NCBI GenBank assembly: GCA_964626055.1
Contig: CAZVDF010000001.1
Coordinates: 1 to 64,000 of the forward strand
Direction: 5' to 3'
Source of the DNA: JAFGSG01 sp964626055
GTDB taxonomy: Bacteria; Spirochaetota; UBA4802; JAFGDQ01
DNA length: 64,000 nucleotides
Shown: piece after piece, positions 42,409 to 52,358 of the stretch
How positions within the stretch are numbered: the first letter of the stretch is position 1
How the letters are laid out: the number at the start of each line of letters is the position of its first letter
Translations under genes and position numbers: made by a program
The notes under the pieces: generated by a model
What the model saw: the letters and a program-made list of their open reading frames with translations, nothing else
Databases searched by the model: none
Told to the model about the DNA's origin: nothing

Positions 42409-44337
42409 TTACTCCAGCACTTCCCGGATCTTAACCGCGAGATCTCTCGTTGAAAAAGGCTTGTGTATCAAATTCACGCTTTCATTCAATATGCCTTTTT
42501 CTACTATTATATTAGCCGTGTATCCTGACATGAAAATATGCCTTATGCCGGGCCGGATCGCGAGCAGCCTGTCCGCAAGGTCCCGGCCGTTCATCTCCGG
42601 CATAATTACGTCAGTGAGGAACAGGTTTATGTCCGGCCTTTCCTGAAGAAGACGTATCGCTTCATCCGTTGTGCCGGCGTATACCGCGCTGTATCCTATG
42701 TTTTCAAGCATCCTGCCCGTCATTTTAAGATAGCTCAAATCATCCTCGATCACAAGAATCGCTTCGCCGCGGCCGCGCGGAATATCGGCAGGCCGCAGAT
42801 TTTTCTCCGTATCTTCTTCGGTATTCTCGGGAAAATAAATGTTAAATACGGTACCGCTGCCGGGCTCGCTGTAAAAACTAATGTAACCGGAATTCTGTTT
42901 TACAATGCCGTATACAGTGGACAAGCCCAGCCCGGTTCCCTTCCCTATGCCCTTGGTGGTAAAAAACGGTTCGAAGAGATGTTTTTTCGTGTCGTCATCC
43001 ATGCCGCAGCCGGTGTCGCTTATCGTAAGCCTTATATATTCGCCCGGGATAAAACCGGCATGCGTTGCGCAATAAGTCTCATCAAATGTGACTTTGCCTG
43101 TTTCAATTGTGATTTTTCCTATATCTATAATTGCGTCTCTTGCATTTACGCAAAGATTCATCAGTATCTGCTCCAGCTGCGATCTGTCGATCTTTATCGC
43201 GCAGCGTCCAGATGAAGGAAGCCACGCCAGATCGATGTTTTCGCCGATCAGTCTCCTGAGCATTTTGAGAACGGATTCAATCGATTCGTTAAGCTCAAGA
43301 ACCTCCGGCGCGGCGCTTTGCCTGCGTGCGAATGTTAAAAGCTGGCGGGTAAGGTGAGCCGACCTGTGGGCGGCTTCGAATATTTTTTCGAGACTTTCCC
43401 GCAGCGGGTGCGAAGCTTCCACATCACTCAATAAAAGTTCGGCATACCCTATTATTATTCCAAGCATGTTATTGAAGTCGTGAGCGATCCCCCCTGCCAG
43501 CGTGCCTATTGACTCCAGCTTCTGCGACTGAAAAAGCTGTTCCAGGAGTTTTCTTCTTTCCTCTTCGGCCTTTTTCCCTTCGGTGAGATCGGAGGAGACG
43601 CTCAGCGCCACTTTTTTGCCTTTCCAGTCTATCAGCCTCGCGAATACGTGCATAGGTTTAACCGTTCCGTCTTTGCAGAGATGATTCACTTCAAAAGATA
43701 CTTCGCCCTTATCGATAAGCTCCTGCATCCTTCCGACCCTGAGTTCCGAAGCCTCCGGCGCATCCAGGCCTTTTAAACCGAGCGACATGAAATCTTCACG
43801 CGTATAACCGTAATTCATGAAAGCGCGTTCATTCGCGTAAATAATATTGCCGTCAAAATCGTGAACCAGAATGGTGGCGGGTGCGATATCCGCTATTTTC
43901 CCGAGAAGGCGGATATTTTCTTCATTTCGTTTGTATACCGTAATATCAAGCGCGGTGAATGTCACTCCCTTCGAAAGATCATCCGGATCGATAGGCGTCG
44001 AGCTGAGGAGCACGTCTATTATTTCGCCGTCCTTTTTTTTCCAGCGGGTCTCGACAGTTCCGGTGCCGTATCTGGCTATCTGCCTGTATTTCTCGCTGCC
44101 TACATATTCATAGTCGGCTGCGGTCGGGTACAGGAACATGGCGCTTTTATTCAGCATTTCATCGCGGGAGTAGCCTGTCATGCGGCAGAAGCGTTCGTTC
44201 GCTTCCACAATGACCCGGTCTATTACGACACCTATGCCGATCGGGGCCGCGCGGAAAATGCTCTGCATTTTGAGCAATATGTTATGATTATTACCGTTTT
44301 TATTGGTGGAAGGCATCTCTTTTATTCTAAACTTCAA
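42409..44337 (-). CDS. PAS-PAS hybrid histidine kinase with receiver domain
   Basis: A 642-residue cytoplasmic sensor kinase. Two PAS domains occupy about residues 25-135 and 145-260. The HisKA phospho-acceptor motif GGIAHDFNNMLG with His near 285 follows. The ATP-binding domain has NLCVNARDAI (N box), DTGCGMDDDT (G1), FEPFFTTKGIGKGTGLGLSTVYG and the G2 box. A receiver domain (about 520-642) has the phospho-accepting Asp in LFLTDVIMPEMNG near 575. No output domain is attached. It lies in the middle of the Glug lipoprotein island, transcribed in the same direction as lipoprotein 1, so it may control these genes, but no DNA-binding partner is visible. Confidence 0.95.
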   Translation of the reverse strand: MKFRIKEMPSTNKNGNNHNILLKMQSIFRAAPIGIGVVIDRVIVEANERFCRMTGYSRDEMLNKSAMFLYPTAADYEYVGSEKYRQIARYGTGTVETRWKKKDGEIIDVLLSSTPIDPDDLSKGVTFTALDITVYKRNEENIRLLGKIADIAPATILVHDFDGNIIYANERAFMNYGYTREDFMSLGLKGLDAPEASELRVGRMQELIDKGEVSFEVNHLCKDGTVKPMHVFARLIDWKGKKVALSVSSDLTEGKKAEEERRKLLEQLFQSQKLESIGTLAGGIAHDFNNMLGIIIGYAELLLSDVEASHPLRESLEKIFEAAHRSAHLTRQLLTFARRQSAAPEVLELNESIESVLKMLRRLIGENIDLAWLPSSGRCAIKIDRSQLEQILMNLCVNARDAIIDIGKITIETGKVTFDETYCATHAGFIPGEYIRLTISDTGCGMDDDTKKHLFEPFFTTKGIGKGTGLGLSTVYGIVKQNSGYISFYSEPGSGTVFNIYFPENTEEDTEKNLRPADIPRGRGEAILVIEDDLSYLKMTGRMLENIGYSAVYAGTTDEAIRLLQERPDINLFLTDVIMPEMNGRDLADRLLAIRPGIRHIFMSGYTANIIVEKGILNESVNLIHKPFSTRDLAVKIREVLE

Positions 44338-44724
44338 ATTTGTCGTCGAATAAAATTAACAAGTTGTTCCGGAACATTAATTTTTATTGATGAGCGAGCT
44401 TGTGAAATGAAAGATTAAACAAATTTTATTTTTAAGTTCATTCCCAAGTATTTTTTAAATTCTTTTTTGCTTACTAAACCGATATATATTTTGACTTAAA
44501 AATATAAAAAAATCAAATTATTTTTATAATTAAAAGATCGCTGGACTCCCCGGTAAAAATAAATTTTATTCTCTATCCCGCCATTCCCTCTTGACCGGCG
44601 GAGAAATTATTTGTAATTTATAATGGCGTCTTACTTATTAAACCCATCAAAAAGAATTTCAAATAATCCGATATTAATATATAGTTTATTTTTAATATTC
44701 CAACAGGTTTTCCCGGAGATTTTG
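44338..44724 (+). promoter_or_regulatory. Divergent region with Glug 2 promoter and conserved leader
   Basis: The region between the kinase and Glug lipoprotein 2. TTGACC at 44591-44596 and TAATTT at 44614-44619 (17-bp spacer) resemble a promoter. About 130 bp from this point to the ATG at 44725 matches the leader of Glug lipoprotein 3, including CCCGGAGATTTTGATG at the start codon. This suggests that promoter and leader were duplicated together with the gene. The remainder is AT-rich with no feature seen. Confidence 0.6.
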
Positions 44725-47532
44725 ATGTTTGAATTATTACGCTTCTTTAAAATAAATTGTTCAGGCAGCCGAAAAGCCGACAGCTTTTTAATTAAAAATG
44801 CTGTTAAATGCATTTTCCTTCTATTATTCTTCGCGTTTTCAACCTGCAACCAGATAGATCTGTGGGAAAACAATTATTCGCTACCTGATGTAACAATTAC
44901 ATCCGCAAGCGCAAACAATGTACCTCCGCCTTGGTCTATTACCTTTGCCTGGGACTATCCGCCTATCACCGATATGAGCGGTCTGCATATTACATGCACT
45001 GATACATCCACTAGTACAGTAGTCCATACAGGCAGTGTAGGGCAATCCGTAACGAGTTATACAATCAATTCAGGACTGGTAGCCAGCCAGAGATATAATA
45101 TTAATATGCGGCTGACTGACAAATGGGGCAAATCCTCGCAGGGCATTAATTTTGCAATTACCACGCAGGCCGGAACTATACATTTTATTTATAATGAAGC
45201 TCAACTCGATGCTGTACGTTTGCTTCCTGCAGATACTTATAATCTCATGGCTGATCTCGACCTTTTAGCAGCAGGCTATAATAACTGGAGTCCAATTAAT
45301 CCATTTACGGGAGTGTTTGAAGGTAACGGGCATATAATAAGGAATTTAACGATAACTACTGCGATAGACGAAAGAGGGCTTTTCGGACAGGTACATGGTA
45401 CAAATAGTAATGAAGGTATTATAAGAAATGTTCATCTTGTTGATGTTGATGTAACAGGCAATGAATTTACCGGCGGACTGATTGCCTATATTCACAATGA
45501 CGTCCGCGGATTAGTTTACGGATGCAGTGTTACTGGAACGATAGCAGGTTCATTACATACAGGCGGCTTGATCGGGCAAAGCATAAATTGCGATATACTC
45601 TCGTCGTATGCTATAGTTACAATCACAAGCGTCGATGGCCAGGTTGGCGGATTAATTGGACGCAACAACAACTCTTCATTTTATAATTCTTATGCGGTAG
45701 CTACAATTACTGCCGTGGGATATACAGGCGGTTTGATAGGTTACATGGAAAACGATTCGGCTTCCATTGATATTATTATAGATAACTGCCATGCAGCTGC
45801 AACGGTTAATAGCAGCTTTGATTATGCAGGAGGCTTAATAGGATTTGTTGAGAATACGGGATCCAGAACAATCACCATACAGAACAATTGTTATGCTGAA
45901 GGTATAGTAAATAATAATTCTGGAAACAACACCGGCGGACCCATAGGATATCTGTATAACTTTTCATCTGGTTCAGTCATTCTGCAAAACAATTGCTACG
46001 CAACAGCAACTGTCAACGGTACAGGAACCAATACAGGCGGACTCATAGGACTTATTGATAATGCTGATGTAGGGGCAATTACTCTGCAGGACTGCCATAC
46101 TTCCGGCACTGTAGACGGCAGCGGGGGGCACACAGGCGGGCTTATCGGAAGATGCACAAATTCCACTGCGGATGCGGGTGTAAACGGTACAATCACACTG
46201 AATAACTGCCGGCATACTATAGGAGCCGTTACCGGCAGCTCAAATACAGGCGGGCTTATAGGCTCCGCTTATAATAACGTTAACATAGCGTCCATTACTT
46301 TAAATAATTGTGACGCAACAAGCGATGTAAAAGGAGCAACAGAAATTGGCGGCCTTATAGGCAGCAGCGTAAACGATTCAACCACAGTACTTGCAATTAA
46401 ATTGAATTATTGCTTTCATACAACCGGTATTACAGACGGCGTAGGAAATACCGGCGGACTTGTCGGATTCTCAAGAACTACTTTCTTTGACAACTGCACT
46501 GCAAGCGGTACTGTTACAGGCAACGGTCAATACACAGGCGGGCTCATCGGGCAAAACATTGATGACATGGGTTCTAACAGTGTTGTTTATTGCTCGTCAT
46601 CATGCTTGGTTTACGGATATGACAATTACACCGGCGGGCTGATTGGCATGAACGAATCCGCAATGATTAATCATTCAAATGCGACAGGTTATGTCAGTAT
46701 AAATATTGCCTCGTTTGCGCCGGGTAATGCTTATGCGGGCGGTTTGATAGGATATAACAACAATAGCACAATCTCCAATTCATACGCTGAATGTAATGTT
46801 GACGCTTACTTTAACACCAGTATGGCTGGAGCACACAATGTGTACACAGGCGGGCTTATCGGATATAATACAATGGGAATAGAAGAATCTCATGCAATAG
46901 GTATTGTGACAACAGAGATTGACGGATCAGACACAAAAATAGTTTATTCAGGAGGGCTTGTCGGCAGAAATTACAGCGATATTACACTATGCTATTTTGA
47001 CGGCGAAGTCCGCGCAGATAATGGCACGCCATCCCAGATTTATGCAGGCGGACTTGTAGGCTATTATACAGGCGGTGTCACTATGTCACAGTGCTTTTCA
47101 GATGGAATTGTAAGAGCAGATAAACCAGAAAATTTAGCTGCCGGAGGTCTGGTTGGCTATAATGTGAATACAATAGACAATTCATATTCTCTGTGCAATG
47201 TTCAGGCTGCCGGAGACTGCGCCGGCGGATTCGTGGGATATAACGGGGGTGCAATAACGAACTGTTATTCAGCCGGGCCGGTCAGCAGTTCATCTGCAAA
47301 TCACGGCGGATTCTGCGGTTTTGACGATGGAGGCAGTTATCCAAGCTGTTATTATGATGAAGACTATTCAGGACAAAGCGACACAGGCAAAGGAGACCCT
47401 GTTGAACATACTTTAATGCTGGATCAGGGGACCTATGCCGGATGGGATTTTCCGCCTCCTACAGGATCTATCTGGCTTATCGATTCGAATAATGGCGGTT
47501 ATCCGTATCTTTGCTGGAACTGGCCATATTGA
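44725..47532 (+). CDS. Glug-repeat lipoprotein 2
   Basis: A surface lipoprotein of about 935 residues. I place the start at 44725, with GGAG six bases before it, because the same sequence stands at the start of Glug 3; an in-frame ATG at 44623 would add 34 residues. The signal peptide (CIFLLLFFAFS) leads to the lipobox cysteine of FSTC, then NQIDLWENNYSLPDVTITSASANN. A fibronectin-like segment with ITDMSGLHITCTDTS and KWGKSSQGINFAITTQ is almost identical in Glug 3. TYNLMADLDL and FTGVFEGNGHIIRNLTI lead into many Glug repeats (TGGLIG). The end reads IWLIDSNNGGYPYL. Outer-surface location and an adhesive role are likely, not shown. Confidence 0.88.
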   Translation: MFELLRFFKINCSGSRKADSFLIKNAVKCIFLLLFFAFSTCNQIDLWENNYSLPDVTITSASANNVPPPWSITFAWDYPPITDMSGLHITCTDTSTSTVVHTGSVGQSVTSYTINSGLVASQRYNINMRLTDKWGKSSQGINFAITTQAGTIHFIYNEAQLDAVRLLPADTYNLMADLDLLAAGYNNWSPINPFTGVFEGNGHIIRNLTITTAIDERGLFGQVHGTNSNEGIIRNVHLVDVDVTGNEFTGGLIAYIHNDVRGLVYGCSVTGTIAGSLHTGGLIGQSINCDILSSYAIVTITSVDGQVGGLIGRNNNSSFYNSYAVATITAVGYTGGLIGYMENDSASIDIIIDNCHAAATVNSSFDYAGGLIGFVENTGSRTITIQNNCYAEGIVNNNSGNNTGGPIGYLYNFSSGSVILQNNCYATATVNGTGTNTGGLIGLIDNADVGAITLQDCHTSGTVDGSGGHTGGLIGRCTNSTADAGVNGTITLNNCRHTIGAVTGSSNTGGLIGSAYNNVNIASITLNNCDATSDVKGATEIGGLIGSSVNDSTTVLAIKLNYCFHTTGITDGVGNTGGLVGFSRTTFFDNCTASGTVTGNGQYTGGLIGQNIDDMGSNSVVYCSSSCLVYGYDNYTGGLIGMNESAMINHSNATGYVSINIASFAPGNAYAGGLIGYNNNSTISNSYAECNVDAYFNTSMAGAHNVYTGGLIGYNTMGIEESHAIGIVTTEIDGSDTKIVYSGGLVGRNYSDITLCYFDGEVRADNGTPSQIYAGGLVGYYTGGVTMSQCFSDGIVRADKPENLAAGGLVGYNVNTIDNSYSLCNVQAAGDCAGGFVGYNGGAITNCYSAGPVSSSSANHGGFCGFDDGGSYPSCYYDEDYSGQSDTGKGDPVEHTLMLDQGTYAGWDFPPPTGSIWLIDSNNGGYPYLCWNWPY

Positions 47533-47598
47533 TATTGCATTTCTCTCCTTAAATTTCAACGCAAATGCACGTTTTTAACTGTATTTATTACCCCCCGC

Positions 47599-47627
47599 TT
47601 GACTGCCGGACAAATTATTTATAATTT
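47599..47627 (+). promoter_or_regulatory. Promoter-like element of Glug lipoprotein 3
   Basis: TTGACT (47599-47604) and TAATTT (47622-47627), aligned with the element before Glug 2, and the same leader up to the ATG. TATAAT at 47620-47625 is an alternative -10 with a 15-bp spacer. The segment 47533-47731 is otherwise unremarkable. Confidence 0.55.
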
Positions 47628-47731
47628 ATTATGATGTATTGCATATTAAACCTATCAAAAAGACTTTCAAATTATCCGATATTATATATAGTATATATTT
47701 AATATTCTAACAGGTTTTCCCGGAGATTTTG

Positions 47732-50341
47732 ATGTTCGGATTTCTTGCTTTAAATAAAGTAATTTTTAAAAACATTTATATAAAGTCCATCATTCCAATA
47801 AGAAAAATTTGTATTTTAATGTTTATTCTTTTCTTATCCGCGACTGCGTGCAACCGGAAAGATCTGTGGGAAAACAATTATACAATACCCGATGTTACAA
47901 TTACATCAGCAAGCGCGAATAATATTCCGTCATGGTCCATTACATTCGACTGGATATATCCGCCCATTACCGATATGAGCGGTCTTCATATTACATGCAC
48001 TAACACATCCGCCAGTACAGTAGTCCATACAGGCAGCGTAGGGCAATCCGTAACGAGTTATACGATCAATTCAGGACTGGTAGCCAGCCAGAGATATAAT
48101 ATAAACATGCGGATCACGGATAAATGGGGCAAATCATCGCAGGGCATTAATTTTGCAATTACAACGCAGGCTGGGAATAACTATTTTATTTATACAGAAT
48201 CTCAACTCGCCAATGTAACGTCGGATCTTGCCGGCACCTATAATCTAATGGCTGATCTTGATCTGTCGACTGGCTACAACCCATGGACACCGCTTGGTCC
48301 ATTTACCGGGACATTTGAAGGTAACGAGCACGCAATCAGAAATCTGACAATAACCAGCGGAAGTCAGATAGGGCTTTTCGGTAATAATTCGGGTAATATT
48401 AGGAATATTATTCTTAATACTGCAACTGTTACAGGTTCAGGAAATGTTGGTACTATTGCCGGATATAACAGTGGAACAATTTCAGGTTGTTCAGCTACTT
48501 CAATTAATATTACAGGTACGGGATCTAATGTTGGTGGAATTACCGGCTCTAATATCTCCGGCAGTATAACCGGGTGCAGTTCGTCCGGCATTGTAACAGG
48601 ATTTTATAATGTTGGGGGGATAGCCGGACAATCCGATGGCACAATTGCCTTACCGGCCTATATAACCGGATGCTCCTATTCCGGCACAGTGACAGTAACA
48701 AACTTTATAACTGCAGAATGTATCGGAGGGCTCGTTGGGGAAAATTTTGACTATTCATATATCGAGAATTCATCCGTCTCCGGAAATGTTACAGGGGGGA
48801 ATTATACAGGCGGCCTTGTAGGAAGAAATCATGAACAAATTTTAACATCCCACCGTTTATCAGGAGCGGTTGAAGGAAGATTAAGCACCGGAGGATTGAT
48901 TGGAGAAAATCAAGGCGCAAAGATAACCGGATGTTCTTCGGCAGGCAATGTGACAGGATCAAACACATACACAGGCGGATTAATAGGATATAATACCGGA
49001 GGAGAAATAGATAACTGTCATTCATCTGCCGGCACAGTGACAGGAATTGCGGATTACATAGGAGGACTTATCGGGAGTAGTACGGGGAAAGTTAGCAATT
49101 GCTATTCAACATGCACAGTCACGGTTAATGCTGCTGCCGATTTCATAGGCGGACTTATCGGCAACTCGACAAATGCACCTATTTCGAATTCACATTCAGA
49201 TGGAAACATCTCTTCAAATTATGTTTGTACGCATGTTGGAGGCTTTATCGGGCGTAATACTTCCACTGCAATGAAAATCGATAACAATTGCTATTCATCA
49301 GGCAATCTTATATTAAACAGCACTCATTACGATTATATCGGAGGATTCGCCGGAAGCAACACAGGGCCGATTAATAATTGTTCTTCAACAAGTTATGTAG
49401 ATATAACAGCCACAGCCTTTACTACAAACGAAAAAATCAATGCAGGCGGTTTTATTGGAGTTAATGATACGGCAAATGCTGTAATTACTGGATGTCATGC
49501 AACCGGATATATTGACGCAGATTTTTATACCGATGCAGGAGCAACGGCTGTCGTTGCGCAGATCGGTGGATTCATCGGATTCAATCCATCGACAGCGATT
49601 ATTAAAAGTTCATATTCGACAGGAAATGTTGATGTAGTAATATATAATACAAATGGAACTACCAGAGAGGTATATGCCGGAGGATTTGTCGGAAGAAATG
49701 ATGGAGGCGGATTTGAGAATTGCTCATATTCAATAGGAACGGTTGATGCCAGCGGAGGGACTGCAACGAGTACTTTTATCGGAGGACTTATTGGAGAGAA
49801 TGTTGATGCCAGCTTATTTCATTGCAACTCGAAAGGAGATGTAAAAGGAAAAAATAATGTAGGAGGACTTATTGGGAGCAATTCAATATCCTCAGGTGAA
49901 ATAAAAGAATGTTACGCAACTGGAAATGTTAGCGGTACAGAATACGTTGGAGGTCTTGTGGGATATAATTCAGGATGCCCGATAAACAATTCCTATGCAA
50001 AAGGCAATGTTACAGGTACCAATAGTACAACCGGTGGACTTACTGGCAGTATTGTTAATCTAACCCAAATTAGTAATTGTTATGCTATTGGAGTAGTTTC
50101 TCCATCAACCGGAGGCGGGCTCATCGGAGCATTAACCGGTAGTACATTTGATACTTCTTTTTTTAATGAGGTCAATACAGGTAATCCTCTTGGTATCCCA
50201 GAAAGTTTAAGTTACTTGCGGATTGAAGGGACATATACTGCTGAAGGATGGACAACATTTGGATCAGTCTGGCAAATTGATACGACCGGGCCGCCTTATG
50301 ATAATGATGGGTACCCTTATCTTCTTGGCAATTTGCCTTAA
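47732..50341 (+). CDS. Glug-repeat lipoprotein 3
   Basis: An 869-residue paralogue of lipoprotein 2. The start at 47732 has GGAG six bases upstream; TTG one codon earlier is less likely. The signal peptide (ICILMFILFLSATA) leads to lipobox ATAC, then NRKDLWENNYTIPDVTITSASANN. The fibronectin-like domain with YPPITDMSGLHITCTNTS matches that of Glug 2 nearly residue for residue. TYNLMADLDLS and FTGTFEGNEHAIRNLTI follow, then Glug repeats to the end at VWQIDTTGPPYDNDGYPYLL. The head and tail are conserved in all three proteins, while repeat number varies, which suggests expansion by recombination. Confidence 0.88.
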   Translation: MFGFLALNKVIFKNIYIKSIIPIRKICILMFILFLSATACNRKDLWENNYTIPDVTITSASANNIPSWSITFDWIYPPITDMSGLHITCTNTSASTVVHTGSVGQSVTSYTINSGLVASQRYNINMRITDKWGKSSQGINFAITTQAGNNYFIYTESQLANVTSDLAGTYNLMADLDLSTGYNPWTPLGPFTGTFEGNEHAIRNLTITSGSQIGLFGNNSGNIRNIILNTATVTGSGNVGTIAGYNSGTISGCSATSINITGTGSNVGGITGSNISGSITGCSSSGIVTGFYNVGGIAGQSDGTIALPAYITGCSYSGTVTVTNFITAECIGGLVGENFDYSYIENSSVSGNVTGGNYTGGLVGRNHEQILTSHRLSGAVEGRLSTGGLIGENQGAKITGCSSAGNVTGSNTYTGGLIGYNTGGEIDNCHSSAGTVTGIADYIGGLIGSSTGKVSNCYSTCTVTVNAAADFIGGLIGNSTNAPISNSHSDGNISSNYVCTHVGGFIGRNTSTAMKIDNNCYSSGNLILNSTHYDYIGGFAGSNTGPINNCSSTSYVDITATAFTTNEKINAGGFIGVNDTANAVITGCHATGYIDADFYTDAGATAVVAQIGGFIGFNPSTAIIKSSYSTGNVDVVIYNTNGTTREVYAGGFVGRNDGGGFENCSYSIGTVDASGGTATSTFIGGLIGENVDASLFHCNSKGDVKGKNNVGGLIGSNSISSGEIKECYATGNVSGTEYVGGLVGYNSGCPINNSYAKGNVTGTNSTTGGLTGSIVNLTQISNCYAIGVVSPSTGGGLIGALTGSTFDTSFFNEVNTGNPLGIPESLSYLRIEGTYTAEGWTTFGSVWQIDTTGPPYDNDGYPYLLGNLP

Positions 50342-50367
50342 TTAGAAAAATTATATTATTATTAAAA

Positions 50368-50387
50368 GCCTGCGCTTCTGCGCGGAC
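50368..50387 (+). terminator. Weak intrinsic terminator behind Glug 3
   Basis: An imperfect GC hairpin (GCCTGCGC against GCGCGGAC, one mismatch and one wobble) followed by a T-rich TTATTATTATTATT tract, 27 bp after the stop. Confidence 0.6.
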
Positions 50388-50445
50388 TTATTATTATTAT
50401 TTTGTTATTGCATTTTCCTACCGGCATGAAATATAGAATTTTTCT

Positions 50446-51336
50446 TTATTTTTTATACAGCTCGAATTCAGGATAAAGCTGCTTCGCGCATTCGGGGCAG
50501 ATGCTGTGGCTGAATTTCGCTTCCGAATGATGCTGTATATACGATTCCAGGCGTTTCCAGTCCCCATTATCGTCCCGTATCTTTTTGCAGTTCGTGCAGA
50601 TGGGAAGCAGGCCCTGCAGCACTTTTACTTCATGCTTTGCCTTGATGAGCTGGTCAAGCGCGACTCTTAGCTCCATATTTAATGACTGCCGTTTAAGCTG
50701 ATTTATGTAATTGGCCCGCTGGCCCTGGTTGTAGGAGCGCAGTATTAAAATGCCGAAAGCGTTTGCAGAAATAAAATACAGGATAAAGCGCATAAAATTT
50801 ACAAATTCAAGCTGATCCGACATTATGCAGACTATCAGGAACATTATGGGGTAACAAGCGCATCCGACCATGATATAGCTGAACCTGCTGTGAACGAACT
50901 GGTAGTAAACAAGCGTAAGCAGGAGGCCGTGCAGAACATTCTGAATATAAGGGAATCCTGCGGATATTCCAACGAATAAAAGCGCAGAGGATGCTACAAG
51001 CATATCGGCTAAAAACAGCAAAGGAAAACCCGGGAAGTATGTCCTTGCCCTGTAAACATATACGGATGAATATATAAGCACGGCGCCGCCGATGCCGCGC
51101 ACGGATAAAAGGCTGAGCAGGCGCCATTTATCGGTCTGCGCCAGCAGGTCCACTATAATAAAGACCATAAGCATTAATCCGCCTATCATCAGGCTGATAT
51201 ACGCCGTTTTTTTATATGTCATCCACGTGTCGTAGAAGAAAGATTCTTCCAGCTCGCGGTCTTTAAATTCGCCGGATACAGGATTTAAAAGATCAGCCAG
51301 CCTGCTTTCCAGTATTTTTTTCAGGTTTTCTTTCAT
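50446..51336 (-). CDS. Six-helix membrane protein with C-terminal four-cysteine domain
   Basis: A 296-residue inner-membrane protein. Six hydrophobic helices span about residues 32-215 (for example ISLMIGGLMLMVFIIVDLLA and FPLLFLADMLVASSALLFVG). A coiled-coil follows (LNMELRVALDQLIKAKHEVKVLQG), then a C-terminal zinc-binding-like domain LLPICTNCKKIRDDNGDW and SHSICPECAKQLYPE. This CxxCKKIRDDxGxW...CPECA module is common at the end of PAS, GAF and receiver proteins, usually without enzymatic output. Here it is joined to a membrane sensor, so a signal-sensing role is likely, while signal and output are unknown. It borders the second toxin module. Confidence 0.8.
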   Translation of the reverse strand: MKENLKKILESRLADLLNPVSGEFKDRELEESFFYDTWMTYKKTAYISLMIGGLMLMVFIIVDLLAQTDKWRLLSLLSVRGIGGAVLIYSSVYVYRARTYFPGFPLLFLADMLVASSALLFVGISAGFPYIQNVLHGLLLTLVYYQFVHSRFSYIMVGCACYPIMFLIVCIMSDQLEFVNFMRFILYFISANAFGILILRSYNQGQRANYINQLKRQSLNMELRVALDQLIKAKHEVKVLQGLLPICTNCKKIRDDNGDWKRLESYIQHHSEAKFSHSICPECAKQLYPEFELYKK

Positions 51337-51523
51337 TAAAATAGGGGACAGGATTTTGTTCTCCCGCGGAAAGACGGAATTTTACAAAATTGTGAAACGC
51401 TGCTAATTAGAATATATAAATTAATTACATATAAAGCAAGAAAAAACGTGGAAGAATTAGTAATTTAGTAAGTAATACTTGAATAATTGCAATAAGGATG
51501 CTTCTTTACGTGGAGTAAAATAG

Positions 51524-51937
51524 TTACTTTATGATTTTGATAAATTCTTCAAAATTAATTACATTTATCTTTGGAAATTCGATGCTTTTTAATATATTAA
51601 AGTGCTTATCATTAGTGACAATATAGTCTGCATTCGAGGCAATGGCGCAGTCGATAAATTTATTATCATCTTTGTCAGCTTCAATTAAGTTCCAGAAAAA
51701 ATAAGGCGTGACCCTGTAAACATTTTCCGCAAACGATAAATATTCGCAGACATATTCAGCAGATTGAGAATTTAATTTAATGGAAAATATTTCATTATAT
51801 TCATTAAGTATTTCATTGGAAATTGCCAAATCGATTTCTTTATTTCTTATTTTATTAAAAATCCAATGGTATTGAGATTCATCTGAAATAGAGACGAGAA
51901 GAATATTAGTATCGAGCACGAACTTAAGATTCTTCAT
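51524..51937 (-). CDS. PIN-domain toxin (VapC-like), module 2
   Basis: A 137-residue PIN ribonuclease clearly paralogous to the toxin at 37123: KFVLDTNILLVSIS, LNEYNEIFS and EADKDDNKFIDCAIASNADYIVTNDKHFN carry the same acidic residues. It overlaps its antitoxin gene by 14 bp. Compared with module 1 the first 10 residues are shorter. It ends the Glug island on this side, mirroring module 1 on the other, both on the minus strand. Confidence 0.9.
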   Translation of the reverse strand: MKNLKFVLDTNILLVSISDESQYHWIFNKIRNKEIDLAISNEILNEYNEIFSIKLNSQSAEYVCEYLSFAENVYRVTPYFFWNLIEADKDDNKFIDCAIASNADYIVTNDKHFNILKSIEFPKINVINFEEFIKIIK

Positions 51938-52118
51938 TCAGCCATTTTTCCATATCTTTTTGAGATAAATTTTTTTCTTTCCAGGCTTTATTCACCTCTT
52001 TAACGGCTTTATCGGCAAAATAATCTGCCAGTATTTTTTTTAAATCACTTAAATCTTTTTCGGGAATATTAAAAGAATAGATTTTTAATAATTCCTGTTG
52101 GATATTTGAAAGCTGCAT
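51924..52118 (-). CDS. Antitoxin of PIN module 2
   Basis: A 64-residue protein beginning MQLSNIQQELLKIYSFNIPE, matching the module 1 antitoxin most strongly in its first 20 residues (MQL-NIQQELLKI-S-NIP). The C-terminal half, expected to bind the toxin, is more divergent (KDMEKWLNEES), as expected for pairs that avoid cross-talk. GGAGG-like bases precede the ATG. The 240-bp gap beyond it (52119-52358) is AT-rich with no feature I can support. Confidence 0.82.
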   Translation of the reverse strand: MQLSNIQQELLKIYSFNIPEKDLSDLKKILADYFADKAVKEVNKAWKEKNLSQKDMEKWLNEES

Positions 52119-52358
52119 TATGAATTGAGCCCTCCTCGGAAATATTTATAATTTTATTGATATAATAAAATGTAATGCAATAAAAATATTACGTCAATAT
52201 ATTTTATTATTTACTAATGAATTGATATAAAGTATATCAAGGTATGGGCAGGCTTTGTTCCTGCCCTGAGCTATTGTTTTATTTTTTTTATCTTCATTAT
52301 TTATATATCCGATATTTCGGATGGCAGGCGGGGTAAGCCCTGACCTTGTATTTCTTTT

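Noticed and set aside
42538..43215. Long open frame antisense to the hybrid histidine kinase
   Set aside because: The kinase and receiver motifs on the minus strand explain the sequence.
38166..50341. Periodic DNA repeats that might be taken for CRISPR arrays
   Set aside because: They lie inside three long open frames and encode Glug protein repeats; spacing is irregular and there are no cas genes.
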